From the NCBI GenBank assembly GCA_003520145.1, contig DOVJ01000184.1, forward strand, positions 1-9,418: a stretch of DNA of 9,418 nt, read 5' to 3'. Shown here piece after piece: positions 1-7,573 of this stretch. Below the pieces are notes generated by a model. The model was given only the letters and a program-made list of their open reading frames with translations. It was not told where the DNA came from and searched no databases. This DNA comes from Eubacterium sp. GTDB taxonomy: Bacteria > Bacillota > Clostridia > Lachnospirales > Lachnospiraceae. Every line of letters starts with the position of its first letter. Within the stretch, counting starts at the first letter, position 1. A program made the translations under genes and the position numbers.

Positions 1-10
1 TCAATCAAAT

Positions 11-100
11 CTAGCACCGCGAGACCTGCGCACCGGATTCAGGTCTCTCGCAATCAGACATATTTCCTTTCCGAATCCGTGCGCAACCTCGCGGAGCTTT
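11..100. repeat. Long imperfect inverted repeat downstream of the operon
   Basis: The segment at about 11-40 is nearly the reverse complement of the segment at about 73-100. The core 28-40 (GCGCACCGGATTC) pairs with 73-84 (GAATCCGTGCGC) with one base missing, and the outer parts (GCACCGCGAG against CTCGCGGAGC) pair with a few mismatches. The loop is about 32 nt. A competing smaller hairpin is possible between 19-27 and 41-51. The segment is more GC-rich than the rest of the window and contains no convincing gene. It could be a structured RNA element, the start of a regulatory leader for a gene beyond the window edge, or a copy of an intergenic repeat. The pairing is seen directly; the role is unknown. 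Confidence 0.5.
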
Positions 101-136
101 TATCTTAAGTCGGAGAATGGACTCCGACTTAAGATA
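101..136 (-). terminator. Perfect 15-bp stem-loop at the operon end, possible terminator
   Basis: Positions 101-115 (TATCTTAAGTCGGAG) and 122-136 are perfect reverse complements around a 6-nt loop (AATGGA). One more A-T pair forms at 100/137. It starts 12 nt after the stop codon of the last minus-strand gene, which is where a terminator belongs. It is not a textbook intrinsic terminator in that direction: the minus-strand transcript continues with AAAGCTCCGC after the stem and has no U-run. Read on the plus strand the stem is followed by a weak GTTTT. It may therefore act as an RNA 3'-end stabiliser, a terminator for plus-strand transcripts entering from the left, or a bidirectional element. 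The structure is certain; its function is inferred from position. Confidence 0.45.
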
Positions 137-147
137 AGTTTTACCGT

Positions 148-1500
148 TTAGTAATTTTTTAGAATCTCTTGATACTTAGTAGCCTCAGCTTCATTGCCTG
201 CAGCACGATAAGACTCTTCTGCACCGCTTGCTGATTCTTGTGTAGGATTGATCTTATATGCCATGGCGTAGGCTTTGGCTGCTGCGTCATTATCACCACC
301 TTCTGCTGCCTGCTTGCCACGGTTCATGTATTCGTTATATGCATCGAGGAAGTTATTGCCAAGAAGTCTGTCATAGAGCTTCTTTGCATTCTCATCGACC
401 AGCTGATCGCTTCCAAACTGACTCAGTAACTCTACACCGCCGGTGATGTCACCGTCTTTGATCATCTCATTCGCCTGAAGAAGTGCCTTGATATTCTCTA
501 ACTCTGTAGAGTTAGTACTTGTTCCCGACTTAAGAGAATCATTGACTTCTATAGCATCCTTAAGAGCCTGTGTGAGTCTTGCGATTTCAGCCTTATCACT
601 TGACATCTGCTCTACATAGCTCTTTACCTGCTTATTGTTATCTTCCTTAAGGCCCGCCTTCATGGAAGGGACTATCAAAAACCACATGATAGCCGCACCA
701 ATAGCGACTCCAAGCAACACATTTATCACAGTTATCGCGCCGTTACTAGGCTCCTTATAGGTGCTCTTCGGCACGATAACATCGTTACCGCTAAGAGGCT
801 TCTTCTCCTCAACATCCTTTTCTTTCTTCTTGATGAGCTCGAGAGAATTCCTGGTATAATCGTGATCTATCTCCTTCTTCTTCTCGAGAAGACGCGCTTC
901 GCACTCGCTAAGATATGTATACGCCTGCGTATTGCCCTTATCGACATTGAGAAGTCTGTTAAGAAGCTTCTTCGCCTTCTCGTACTCGCCCTTTCGCATG
1001 TAGAGAAGCGACAGAAGGAGTCCTGCCTTAACAAACTTAGGATTTACCTGAGTTATCCTCTTTAACTGTATCCTCGCAACATCATAGTTGTTGTTATGAA
1101 CGTACTCAAGACAGCGATTGAACTTCTTGATGGTGTTGTTCATCGCATCAAGCTTATTCTGTCCCGACTGCATCTTCTTAAGATACGTATCCGCAAGATT
1201 GCCCTTAGGCTTATAGTTCTTGCTTATGACCCACTCACGGCACGCATACACAACCTCGCCTATCTCGTAATACACAAGACCAAGGAGGTTTCTAGCCTCT
1301 ATGTTGTCCTTATCGCAGCATATAGCGAGTCTAAGACTTATGATCGCACCTGATAAGTCTCTTACACGCGCCTTCATAAGTCCCTGGTTATAATATATGT
1401 CCGAAGCTCTTTTTAAGATCTTATATCCGGACACGTCCTCCTTACAATTCGGACATCTGTCAAAATCGATGATCTTCTCACCGCAATTACAACATCTCAT
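148..1500 (-). CDS. Zinc-ribbon/TPR protein with a central membrane anchor
   Basis: Function is not recognised. The 450-residue protein has four visible parts. (1) An N-terminal zinc ribbon with Cys3-x2-Cys6 and Cys16-x2-Cys19, the knuckle spacing of zinc-ribbon domains. (2) A helical TPR region at about 28-205, with the alternating small/aromatic pattern of TPRs around 50-95 and 125-195 (e.g. LLSLLYMRKGEYEKAKKLL). (3) A charged linker and one hydrophobic segment at about 255-277, with no signal peptide, so the ribbon and TPRs should be cytoplasmic. (4) A C-terminal part at about 280-450 that should lie outside the cell, starting with a probable coiled coil and ending in further TPR-like helices (AAEGGDNDAAAKAYAMAYKINP). 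The start ATG lies 10 nt after the stop of the 65-residue gene, with a GGTGG-type site before it. A scaffold or envelope-associated assembly role would suit TPRs on both sides of the membrane, but that is inference. Confidence 0.85.
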   Translation of the reverse strand: MRCCNCGEKIIDFDRCPNCKEDVSGYKILKRASDIYYNQGLMKARVRDLSGAIISLRLAICCDKDNIEARNLLGLVYYEIGEVVYACREWVISKNYKPKGNLADTYLKKMQSGQNKLDAMNNTIKKFNRCLEYVHNNNYDVARIQLKRITQVNPKFVKAGLLLSLLYMRKGEYEKAKKLLNRLLNVDKGNTQAYTYLSECEARLLEKKKEIDHDYTRNSLELIKKKEKDVEEKKPLSGNDVIVPKSTYKEPSNGAITVINVLLGVAIGAAIMWFLIVPSMKAGLKEDNNKQVKSYVEQMSSDKAEIARLTQALKDAIEVNDSLKSGTSTNSTELENIKALLQANEMIKDGDITGGVELLSQFGSDQLVDENAKKLYDRLLGNNFLDAYNEYMNRGKQAAEGGDNDAAAKAYAMAYKINPTQESASGAEESYRAAGNEAEATKYQEILKNY

Positions 1501-1510
1501 ACAGCCACCA

Positions 1511-1708
1511 TCACTCTTCCTTGAAGTACTCTTCAGGGAGCTTGCCGGTCACATCGGCAGGAGTTGCCTGACCAAGCCCTATCTTATCGAGAAGTTTGCT
1601 GATCACGTCCGTTATGTCCATGTTAGTACCGTTATAAACAGCCTCTTCAGTGTCCTCCACCTCAAGACTAGGCTGAAACTTTTTTATCTCTTCATCAAAG
1701 TTGATCAT
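1511..1708 (-). CDS. Small acidic conserved-looking protein, 65 aa, unknown function
   Basis: The protein begins MINFDEEIKKFQPSLEVED and is rich in Asp and Glu, with no membrane segment, cysteine or signal peptide. Its middle (MDITDVISKLLDKIGLG) looks like one amphipathic helix. The gene is probably real. Its ATG overlaps the folC stop codon in an ATGA arrangement, which implies translational coupling. A good ribosome binding site (GAAAGGA) lies about 7 nt upstream, and the downstream TPR gene begins only 10 nt after its stop. I have a vague memory, unverified, of similar short proteins next to folC in related Clostridia. It might be a partner of the neighbouring TPR protein, but nothing in the sequence shows this. 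Confidence 0.75.
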   Translation of the reverse strand: MINFDEEIKKFQPSLEVEDTEEAVYNGTNMDITDVISKLLDKIGLGQATPADVTGKLPEEYFKEE

Positions 1709-2979
1709 AATAATCCTTTCAATACTTTCTTTATCTCACCCACCAGATAAAGTGAGCCCGCTGCATACACCTTATGTAAGACACTTTCTTCTTTCATGAG
1801 TCTTACAGTTTCATCCATACTCTCAACAATCACAGGTTCGTAGCCATACTTTTCGTATTCAGCCTTAAGAAGTGCAAGATCACTTGCCCTTTCCTTGCCA
1901 ACCTGCATGATATAGACCTTATCAAACACATGCTCTTTGCATATTCTCCTGATCATGGCCTTATAATCCTTATCGGACACATTCGAGTAGAAGAGAACAT
2001 TCGAGCTGTCATCGCCACGACTTCTCACATACTCAACATATGATACAAATGCATCGACACCGTCCTCATTATGCGCACCATCAACATATATGCAAGGTGC
2101 CACCTCTTCCATGCGCCCTTCCCATATGCTGTCATAACGCTTTGGCTTAACAATCCTTGAATCCTTGCGCGATAGCACATCAACAGCTGTATCAGTTATT
2201 GCTAGATTCTCTGCCTGGTAAAGCGCCACAGCATTTGAACTAATAATCTTAGTCTGACCATCTATAGTCCTGTATCTAAAGCTAAGACCACCCTCTATAC
2301 TTATGATCTCTATAGCGGTCTTATCAACTGCATAGCCTGTTGCATGCACTTGTTCTATTCTCTTTTTGATGACAGACGAGGCTTCCACTCTCTTATCAAG
2401 ATAGACAACATCGCCGCCCCATATGATACCGGCCTTCTCACTGGCTATCAATTCAAGTGTATCGCCTAGATACTGCATATGATCATAACCTATCTCAGTT
2501 ATGACAGACAGTGCCTTATCAGTGTAGACATTCGTCTGATCGAGCCTTCCGCCCATGCCGGTTTCGAGGATTATATAGTCTAGCCTGAACTTAGCGTACA
2601 CAACCATAGCTATGGCAAGAAGGTATTCAAAGAAAGTACTCGTCTTGTCTGCGACAGCACTCACTTCATCATATGCGGCAAGAAAAGTATCATCATCTAT
2701 GATCTTCCCATCCACCCTTATACGCTCATTGATCGTGACAAGATGCGGAGATGTGAATAATCCCACATGAAGACCTGACTTAAGGAGAGCCTCCTGCAGA
2801 TAATTGCACACTGAACCCTTGCCGTTAGTGCCCGCCACATGTATTATCTTCGCATCGGTATCATATACACCAAGCTTCTTAAGAAGCTTTTTTGTATGTT
2901 CAAGTGAAGGCTTCTTTGTGAATCTTGGGATTGCATATAGCACATCCGTAACCACCTTCATCCTGTCTTTAGTATCCAT
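1705..2979 (-). CDS. folC: Folylpolyglutamate synthase / dihydrofolate synthase FolC
   Basis: FolC adds glutamate to folates with ATP, and in many bacteria also joins dihydropteroate to glutamate to make dihydrofolate; it acts in the cytoplasm. Numbering from the ATG at 2979 (424 aa, normal for the family), I see the P-loop GTNGKGSV at 50-57, TSPHL at 76-80, the Mur-ligase-type LETGMGGRLDQTN at 138-150, the SEKAGI motif carrying the active-site lysine at 180-185, GRMEEV at 288-293 and the C-terminal-domain motif DGAHNEDG at 300-307. WEGR stands where many relatives have WPGR. The frame stays open upstream to an ATG at 3018, but that start would overlap the previous gene by 50 nt. The ATG at 2979 overlaps it by 11 nt and puts the conserved IPRF motif at the usual distance from the N-terminus. 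The ATG at 2961 is also possible, and no candidate has a strong ribosome binding site. Bifunctionality cannot be decided here; no other folate gene is in the window. Confidence 0.94.
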   Translation of the reverse strand: MDTKDRMKVVTDVLYAIPRFTKKPSLEHTKKLLKKLGVYDTDAKIIHVAGTNGKGSVCNYLQEALLKSGLHVGLFTSPHLVTINERIRVDGKIIDDDTFLAAYDEVSAVADKTSTFFEYLLAIAMVVYAKFRLDYIILETGMGGRLDQTNVYTDKALSVITEIGYDHMQYLGDTLELIASEKAGIIWGGDVVYLDKRVEASSVIKKRIEQVHATGYAVDKTAIEIISIEGGLSFRYRTIDGQTKIISSNAVALYQAENLAITDTAVDVLSRKDSRIVKPKRYDSIWEGRMEEVAPCIYVDGAHNEDGVDAFVSYVEYVRSRGDDSSNVLFYSNVSDKDYKAMIRRICKEHVFDKVYIMQVGKERASDLALLKAEYEKYGYEPVIVESMDETVRLMKEESVLHKVYAAGSLYLVGEIKKVLKGLL

Positions 2980-4633
2980 TCTTAATCGTAGCGACGAAGA
3001 GCTTCTTAGATGGTTCATCTGCTGCCCTATAAGCTATATGAGCCTTATTCTGTGCACTTAACTTTATCGTCATATGCATATACCCATCGTCCTTCCCTTT
3101 CTTAGCATGTCCGTAATCCTCTATGGATTCCGCCATAGATAGCTCCTTAAGAGCTCTCTCTATATTCAGTATCTCAGATAACACAAATCCGGAAGCCACA
3201 TCTTTAATAACTGCGTCACCCCATGTTATGTCATCAAAAGTCATATACCACTTAGTCTTAAGATCAAAAGAAGATAGTTCCAGATCTCTGTCATACTCTT
3301 CTTTGCACCTTTTCTCGCGCGTTGCAAAGTTTTCCTGTTGAACTTTGAGTTCTGCAAGCTCAGATTCAAGTCTTGTAACCTTCGACTCACAATCACTGTA
3401 CTGCGCAAAGAACTTCCTTATATCGGAACTAAGATTCTCTATACTTCGCTCAAGATCACTCTGGCGCTTACTAGCCGCCCTTGCATCAGAGACCTTCTTC
3501 TTGTATTCAGAAGACGTCTTATCAAGATCATTGACCGAAGCAACATAAGAATCCAGAGTCTGATTTGCGATTTCACTTTCCTTCTTCGCTTCTTCAAGAG
3601 ACTTCATATAGCCTTCGTACTTTTCCTTATACTCAATCCTCTTTTTCCCGAGGACTTCAAGCTTCTTTCTAAATTCTGCGAGCATAAGAGATTTTTCCCT
3701 GGCACTTTTTTTAAGTCTTAAGGATTCCGATGAAGCCTTCTCATAAGCAAGCTTTATATCGCGGCTCTTTTCCTCGCGTTCTAGAGCACGCACTCTTTCC
3801 TTATCTGCGCAAAAAGAAGGCAAGGTATCATCCTTGATCCTTAATTTCTCCCTGCCTCTGTCCATGAGTCTCCATATAAGATACGCCATCAGAGACCTCT
3901 CCGGTCTTATAGCGCCCCATATATCACTATACACGAACTGGGTAAGTATGCGCGTATTGTCAAATATATCGTAGCCTATATAAGACGTGATCCTGACAAG
4001 CATACGATAACCGCCCTTATTCCTGAGTCCGCGACTTATGCTCGCACCCGAAAAATCAGGCACGTTAAGAGCATACTTTAAGGCAGTCTTTTGTTCATAA
4101 CTAAGCGAAACTATAGCGTCAAACATCTTCTTGTCTGTCAAAACCGCTTCCTTCTCGCCCTCTGACAAAAGCTGCTTATATATGATCGTCAGATAATCCT
4201 TCTGAAAATGTTCCGATATCTCATCAATCGCCTCAAAAGGCATGATATCATCAGTAATCTTATACAGAAGCGATGCCTCATCTATCATGGCAGAGCTGAT
4301 CGCATCATCAGTTTCAAGCTTATTACTCTCACTGGCATTCTTTAGACGCTCAACTATCTTTTGCCTTAGTATCTCAGCTAATTCTTCCTTTTCTTTCGCA
4401 AGATACTCAGTCATAAGAAGGTTCACTTCCCTTCCAACATCTGCATAATCAGAAGCAGGAAGAGGTTCACTCCCGACCATCTTAAGCAGTGAATTGGACA
4501 GACCTAAAGCCTTGCCAAAGAAAGTCCTAGTGGCATTCTTCGCTATATTCTTAAGCCCCACAAACGATACTAAAGCACATTCATAGGCAAGCTCTTCACG
4601 ATCAAGATCATACATTCTGTCCAACAGATTCAT
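2969..4633 (-). CDS. Coiled-coil protein with RelE/ParE-like C-terminus, unknown function
   Basis: The family is not recognised. The 554-residue protein appears soluble: no signal peptide and no clear membrane helix. Residues 1-265 are a mostly helical domain beginning MNLLDRMYDLDREELAYECA, with a less charged, glycine-containing centre (about 193-260). Residues 270-450 are very rich in Lys, Glu, Arg and Ser with heptad-like spacing, a long predicted coiled coil of about 180 residues. Residues 458-554 form a separate C-terminal domain. After two helices (around 484-500) come alternating strands ending in MHMTIKLS, KAHIAYRA and KKLFVATIKNGY, an order like RelE/ParE/Gp49-type toxin folds (helices, then a sheet with a YR...V..I pattern). 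That resemblance is by eye. The start lies 12 nt after the trkH stop with a GGGGTG site about 6 nt upstream. The 3' end overlaps folC. Position in the operon suggests co-expression with K+ uptake but not a specific role. Confidence 0.85.
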   Translation of the reverse strand: MNLLDRMYDLDREELAYECALVSFVGLKNIAKNATRTFFGKALGLSNSLLKMVGSEPLPASDYADVGREVNLLMTEYLAKEKEELAEILRQKIVERLKNASESNKLETDDAISSAMIDEASLLYKITDDIMPFEAIDEISEHFQKDYLTIIYKQLLSEGEKEAVLTDKKMFDAIVSLSYEQKTALKYALNVPDFSGASISRGLRNKGGYRMLVRITSYIGYDIFDNTRILTQFVYSDIWGAIRPERSLMAYLIWRLMDRGREKLRIKDDTLPSFCADKERVRALEREEKSRDIKLAYEKASSESLRLKKSAREKSLMLAEFRKKLEVLGKKRIEYKEKYEGYMKSLEEAKKESEIANQTLDSYVASVNDLDKTSSEYKKKVSDARAASKRQSDLERSIENLSSDIRKFFAQYSDCESKVTRLESELAELKVQQENFATREKRCKEEYDRDLELSSFDLKTKWYMTFDDITWGDAVIKDVASGFVLSEILNIERALKELSMAESIEDYGHAKKGKDDGYMHMTIKLSAQNKAHIAYRAADEPSKKLFVATIKNGY

Positions 4634-4645
4634 GCATACACCCCA

Positions 4646-6106
4646 CTACTTCTTATGATTGACTCTGAATAACTCCATAAGATTATTCGGCTGCAGCAAC
4701 ACGAGCAAAGGGAAGAATTCCAACCTTCCTGCAAGCATGTCGAATATGAGTACACATTTGGCGAAAGGTCCATATACGCTAAAGTTGCAGGCAGGACCTA
4801 CCTTTGAAAGACCAGGTCCTATGTTGTTGATAGTCGCAAGTACAGCCGTAAAGTTCGTCGTAAAGTCAAGGCCTTCAAACGATATCAAAAGCAAAGACCC
4901 GACAAATATTATCGTAAATATGGCAAAATAAGCATTGACCGAATTAACCATCTCATCTGATATAGTCTTATCATCTATCTTGATCTTCTGAACAAGCTTA
5001 GGCTGAACATAAGTCTTGATATTCTTCCTTGCTGACTTAAGCATGATAAGTACTCTCGATATCTTAAGTCCACCACCGGTACTGCCTGCGCACGCACCAA
5101 CGAACATACAGAATACCAAAACCGTCTTAGAGAGATTACCCCATGCATCAAAATCACAGGTACAAAAACCTGTTGATGATATGAGCGAAGCGACCTGAAA
5201 CGATGAATCCGTCAGGTTATCAAAGATTGAACCGTAAAGTGACAGATTAGATAACGTTATAGTCGTTATACTTGTGATGATTATGGCTGCATAAAGCATA
5301 CCTTCTTCAAACTTCAGAGCCTTAATAGACCTTCTGAATATAAGAAGATAATAAGCGTTAAAATTAACTCCGAAAAGTATCATGAATACTGTTATAACCC
5401 ACTTTACATACGGACTAAATGAAGCTACACTGTCTCCTAAAAAGCCAAATCCACCCGTTCCTGCAGTTGCAAGAGAAAGAAGAGCACTCTCAAACACTCC
5501 TATTCCTCCAAACAAAAGCATCACGAACATAATAGCAGTCATGCAAAAATATATGATATATAATATACGCGCTGTTTCCTTCAGTCTCGGCACGAACTTG
5601 CCAACCGAAGGTCCCGGCGATTCTGCCTTCATGATGTTGATACTGCCGCCACCCGATATAGGTATGATGGCAAGCAGAAAGACAAGAACGCCCATACCGC
5701 CTATCCAGTGAGTAAAACTTCTCCAAAAAAGAGCAGCCTTCGACAAACTCTCCACATCATCGAGGATAGATGCACCCGTCGTAGTAAATCCTGATACAAC
5801 CTCAAAAAATGCATCAAGAAAATCCGGTATTTCTTTTGACACATACAGCGGAATCGCGCCCACGATACTGAGCAATATCCAGCTAAGTGCGGTAACTATG
5901 CAGCCTTCCTTCAGATAGATCGTATAATCCTCAGGTTTATATCTTGTGATCAGTAAACCTGCTAACAGACATACGATAGAACATATAAGATAACTGTAGG
6001 CAGTGCTTTCTCCATATATCATACCGACCAAAAAAGGTACCGACAAAAAGCATCCACCAAATATCATCAAATGTCCGATGATATATAATATCATTCGCTT
6101 ATTCAT
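4646..6106 (-). CDS. trkH: Trk-type potassium uptake protein, membrane subunit TrkH
   Basis: TrkH is the K+-conducting subunit of the Trk/Ktr uptake system in the cytoplasmic membrane. The 486-residue protein, normal for the family, is hydrophobic throughout and shows the four membrane-pore-membrane repeats. Pore-loop/filter motifs are visible at about 105-112 (SGFTTTGA), 214-221 (TAGTGGFG), 310-318 (SSTGFCTCD) and 425-433 (TINNIGPGL). The FTHWIGGMGVLVF segment at about 131-143 and ACAGSTGGGLKISR at about 338-351 are further TrkH signatures. The start ATG is 4 nt beyond the trkA stop codon. The ribosome binding site (GTAGGA) overlaps that stop, so trkH is probably translationally coupled to trkA. 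Gating by the TrkA product next door is the expected partnership. The assignment is firm; ion selectivity (K+ only, or K+ with Na+ coupling) cannot be read from the sequence. Confidence 0.96.
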   Translation of the reverse strand: MNKRMILYIIGHLMIFGGCFLSVPFLVGMIYGESTAYSYLICSIVCLLAGLLITRYKPEDYTIYLKEGCIVTALSWILLSIVGAIPLYVSKEIPDFLDAFFEVVSGFTTTGASILDDVESLSKAALFWRSFTHWIGGMGVLVFLLAIIPISGGGSINIMKAESPGPSVGKFVPRLKETARILYIIYFCMTAIMFVMLLFGGIGVFESALLSLATAGTGGFGFLGDSVASFSPYVKWVITVFMILFGVNFNAYYLLIFRRSIKALKFEEGMLYAAIIITSITTITLSNLSLYGSIFDNLTDSSFQVASLISSTGFCTCDFDAWGNLSKTVLVFCMFVGACAGSTGGGLKISRVLIMLKSARKNIKTYVQPKLVQKIKIDDKTISDEMVNSVNAYFAIFTIIFVGSLLLISFEGLDFTTNFTAVLATINNIGPGLSKVGPACNFSVYGPFAKCVLIFDMLAGRLEFFPLLVLLQPNNLMELFRVNHKK

Positions 6107-6110
6107 ATTC

Positions 6111-7508
6111 CTACTCTACCTCTATTATATCCGAGAGTTCCTTAAATCCCTTGTTAGATGTCACAACTACAACTGAATCTCCCACCTTAAGCTCATCAGA
6201 GCCCCAAGGTATGAATACCTTGCCATCTCTTACTATGACCGATATAAGGAGATTCCTCTTAAGCTTCAGTTCCTTAATAGGAACGCCTGTCACTTCTGAT
6301 TCTGTAGTTACCTTGAACTCCATAGCCTCAACCCTGTCATCAAACAGATGATAAAGTGCCTCTATGTTGTTATCCTCTTTGGAATTAAGCTTAGCACGAA
6401 CATAAGTCACTATCGTCTCTGCCGCTATAGACCTCGGGTATATCACACTACCCAAGGACAGTTTCGAAAGGACATCGTTGAAAGTGATACGGTTTATCTT
6501 GGTTATAGTCTTGGCACTTGAGCTGTTCTGCGCATACAGACCGAGAATAACATTCTCCTCATCTATGCCCGTCATAGCGACAAATGAATCTATATCATGT
6601 ATGCCCTGCTCACGAAGAGTACTCTCTTCTGTACCGTCACCGTTAAATATACTGACCGTAGGAAGAAGCTCACTAAGCTCGTCACATCTTTTTATATCCT
6701 TCTCTATTATCTTAACATCTATACCCATGTTCACGAGCTGTCTTGACAGATAGTAAGCAGACCTTCCGCCTCCCACGATCATACAGTCTCTTACCTGCTT
6801 GGTATCAAAACCGATGCTCTTAAGAAACTCACGAACATTATTACGCGGGGCCACAAGCGATATGTTGTCCCCACTCTTTAACACAAATGCACCCGAAGGA
6901 ATAAACACATCCTTATCCCTCTCTATCGCGCATATCAGAACCCTATTCGAGCCATTCATGATGATCTGCGATATAGGCTTACCATCAAGAATATTGCCAT
7001 CCGGAATCTTTATCTTTATCATCTCCGCAAGACCATGTGCAAATGTATCGATCTCTAACGCAGTAGGAAGGAAGAGAAGCCTTGCTATCTCTGTTGCGGC
7101 CTCCCTCTCAGGATTGATGATCATAGCAAGACCGAGTTTCTCTCTAAGATAACCAGATTCATCACTATACTCAGGAGTTCTTACTCTTGCTATCGCAGAA
7201 CACTTGCCCTGTCTCTTGGCAACAGTACAGCACAGCAGATTCAACTCATCTGACTCTGTTACAGCGATAAGAAGATCAGCGTCAGCTACTCCAGCCTCAT
7301 TAAGAACACCAAAGCTCGCGCCATTACCCGTTATACCCATACAATCATAGGTTTCGGAAAGCTCCGCAATTCTTTTTGAATCCTTATCTATAAGGGTTAT
7401 ATCATGTCCCTCTTTACTTAACTGGTCAACAAGGGTGGTACCGATTTTACCACACCCGACTATTATGATCTTAAGACCCTTTTTTTCCTGAATATTTAAT
7501 CCAAACAT
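6111..7508 (-). CDS. trkA: Trk potassium uptake regulatory subunit TrkA (double RCK)
   Basis: TrkA is the cytoplasmic NAD(H)/nucleotide-binding ring protein that gates TrkH. Numbered from the ATG at 7508 (465 aa), it holds two tandem RCK units. The first Rossmann domain carries GCGKIG at 18-23, an acidic ribose-binding residue in LIDKD (D41) and TGNGAS at 60-65, followed by an RCK_C domain at about 152-235. The second Rossmann domain carries GGGRSAYYL at 246-254, IIEKD at 267-271 and NGDGTEE at 289-295, followed by an RCK_C domain at about 390-465 ending near GDSVVVVTS. The duplicated layout is that of full-length TrkA rather than single-RCK KtrA. An in-frame ATG at 7526 would add six residues. 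I prefer 7508 because the promoter's predicted transcription start (about 7532) leaves only about 6 nt before 7526, while 7508 has AGTGGG (7516-7521) 7 nt upstream. It is the first gene of the minus-strand operon. Confidence 0.95.
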   Translation of the reverse strand: MFGLNIQEKKGLKIIIVGCGKIGTTLVDQLSKEGHDITLIDKDSKRIAELSETYDCMGITGNGASFGVLNEAGVADADLLIAVTESDELNLLCCTVAKRQGKCSAIARVRTPEYSDESGYLREKLGLAMIINPEREAATEIARLLFLPTALEIDTFAHGLAEMIKIKIPDGNILDGKPISQIIMNGSNRVLICAIERDKDVFIPSGAFVLKSGDNISLVAPRNNVREFLKSIGFDTKQVRDCMIVGGGRSAYYLSRQLVNMGIDVKIIEKDIKRCDELSELLPTVSIFNGDGTEESTLREQGIHDIDSFVAMTGIDEENVILGLYAQNSSSAKTITKINRITFNDVLSKLSLGSVIYPRSIAAETIVTYVRAKLNSKEDNNIEALYHLFDDRVEAMEFKVTTESEVTGVPIKELKLKRNLLISVIVRDGKVFIPWGSDELKVGDSVVVVTSNKGFKELSDIIEVE

Positions 7509-7515
7509 ATTCTTA

Positions 7516-7521
7516 CCCACT
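7516..7521 (-). promoter_or_regulatory. Ribosome binding site favouring the 7508 start of trkA
   Basis: On the minus strand AGTGGG ends 7 nt before the ATG at 7508, a usual spacing. The other ATG (7526) is preceded by TGTATTAA with no purine-rich site. The match to the consensus AGGAGG is only partial. Confidence 0.45.
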
Positions 7522-7538
7522 ATCATTTAATACAGAAC

Positions 7539-7567
7539 ATTATAACGCATTTAAAAACAAATGTCAA
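7539..7567 (-). promoter_or_regulatory. Consensus housekeeping promoter of the trkA operon
   Basis: On the minus strand TTGACA (7567-7562) and TATAAT (7544-7539) are separated by exactly 17 bp. Both hexamers match the vegetative sigma (SigA/sigma-70) consensus at all six positions. Transcription should begin at about 7531-7533, only 23-25 nt before the preferred trkA ATG at 7508. Such a short leader leaves no room for a riboswitch, such as the c-di-AMP (ydaO) or K+-sensing type sometimes found before K+ transporter genes. Confidence 0.85.
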
Positions 7568-7573
7568 ATCTCC

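Noticed and set aside
493..539. Nested inverted repeats (CTAACTCT/AGAGTTAG and ATTCTCT/AGAGAAT) inside the TPR gene
   Set aside because: They fall in the codons of a Ser/Thr/Asn-rich linker. The inner loop is only 2 nt, no regulatory boundary is nearby, and chance is sufficient.
1397..1750. Plus-strand ORF of 117 codons crossing the TPR / 65-residue / folC junctions
   Set aside because: It is antisense to three overlapping or adjacent genes with clear ribosome binding sites, and its translation resembles no protein.
2980..3018. Upstream folC start adding MNHLRSSSSLRLR
   Set aside because: It would overlap the preceding gene by 50 nt, and the extra Ser/Arg-rich residues do not belong to the conserved FolC N-terminus.
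3338..3721. Plus-strand ORF of 127 codons inside the coiled-coil gene
   Set aside because: It lies wholly antisense to a well-supported gene, in a highly charged coiled-coil region where stop codons are rare on the other strand. It has no ribosome binding site or recognisable protein.
5382..5711. Plus-strand ORF of 109 codons within trkH
   Set aside because: It is an antisense shadow of conserved TrkH pore segments.
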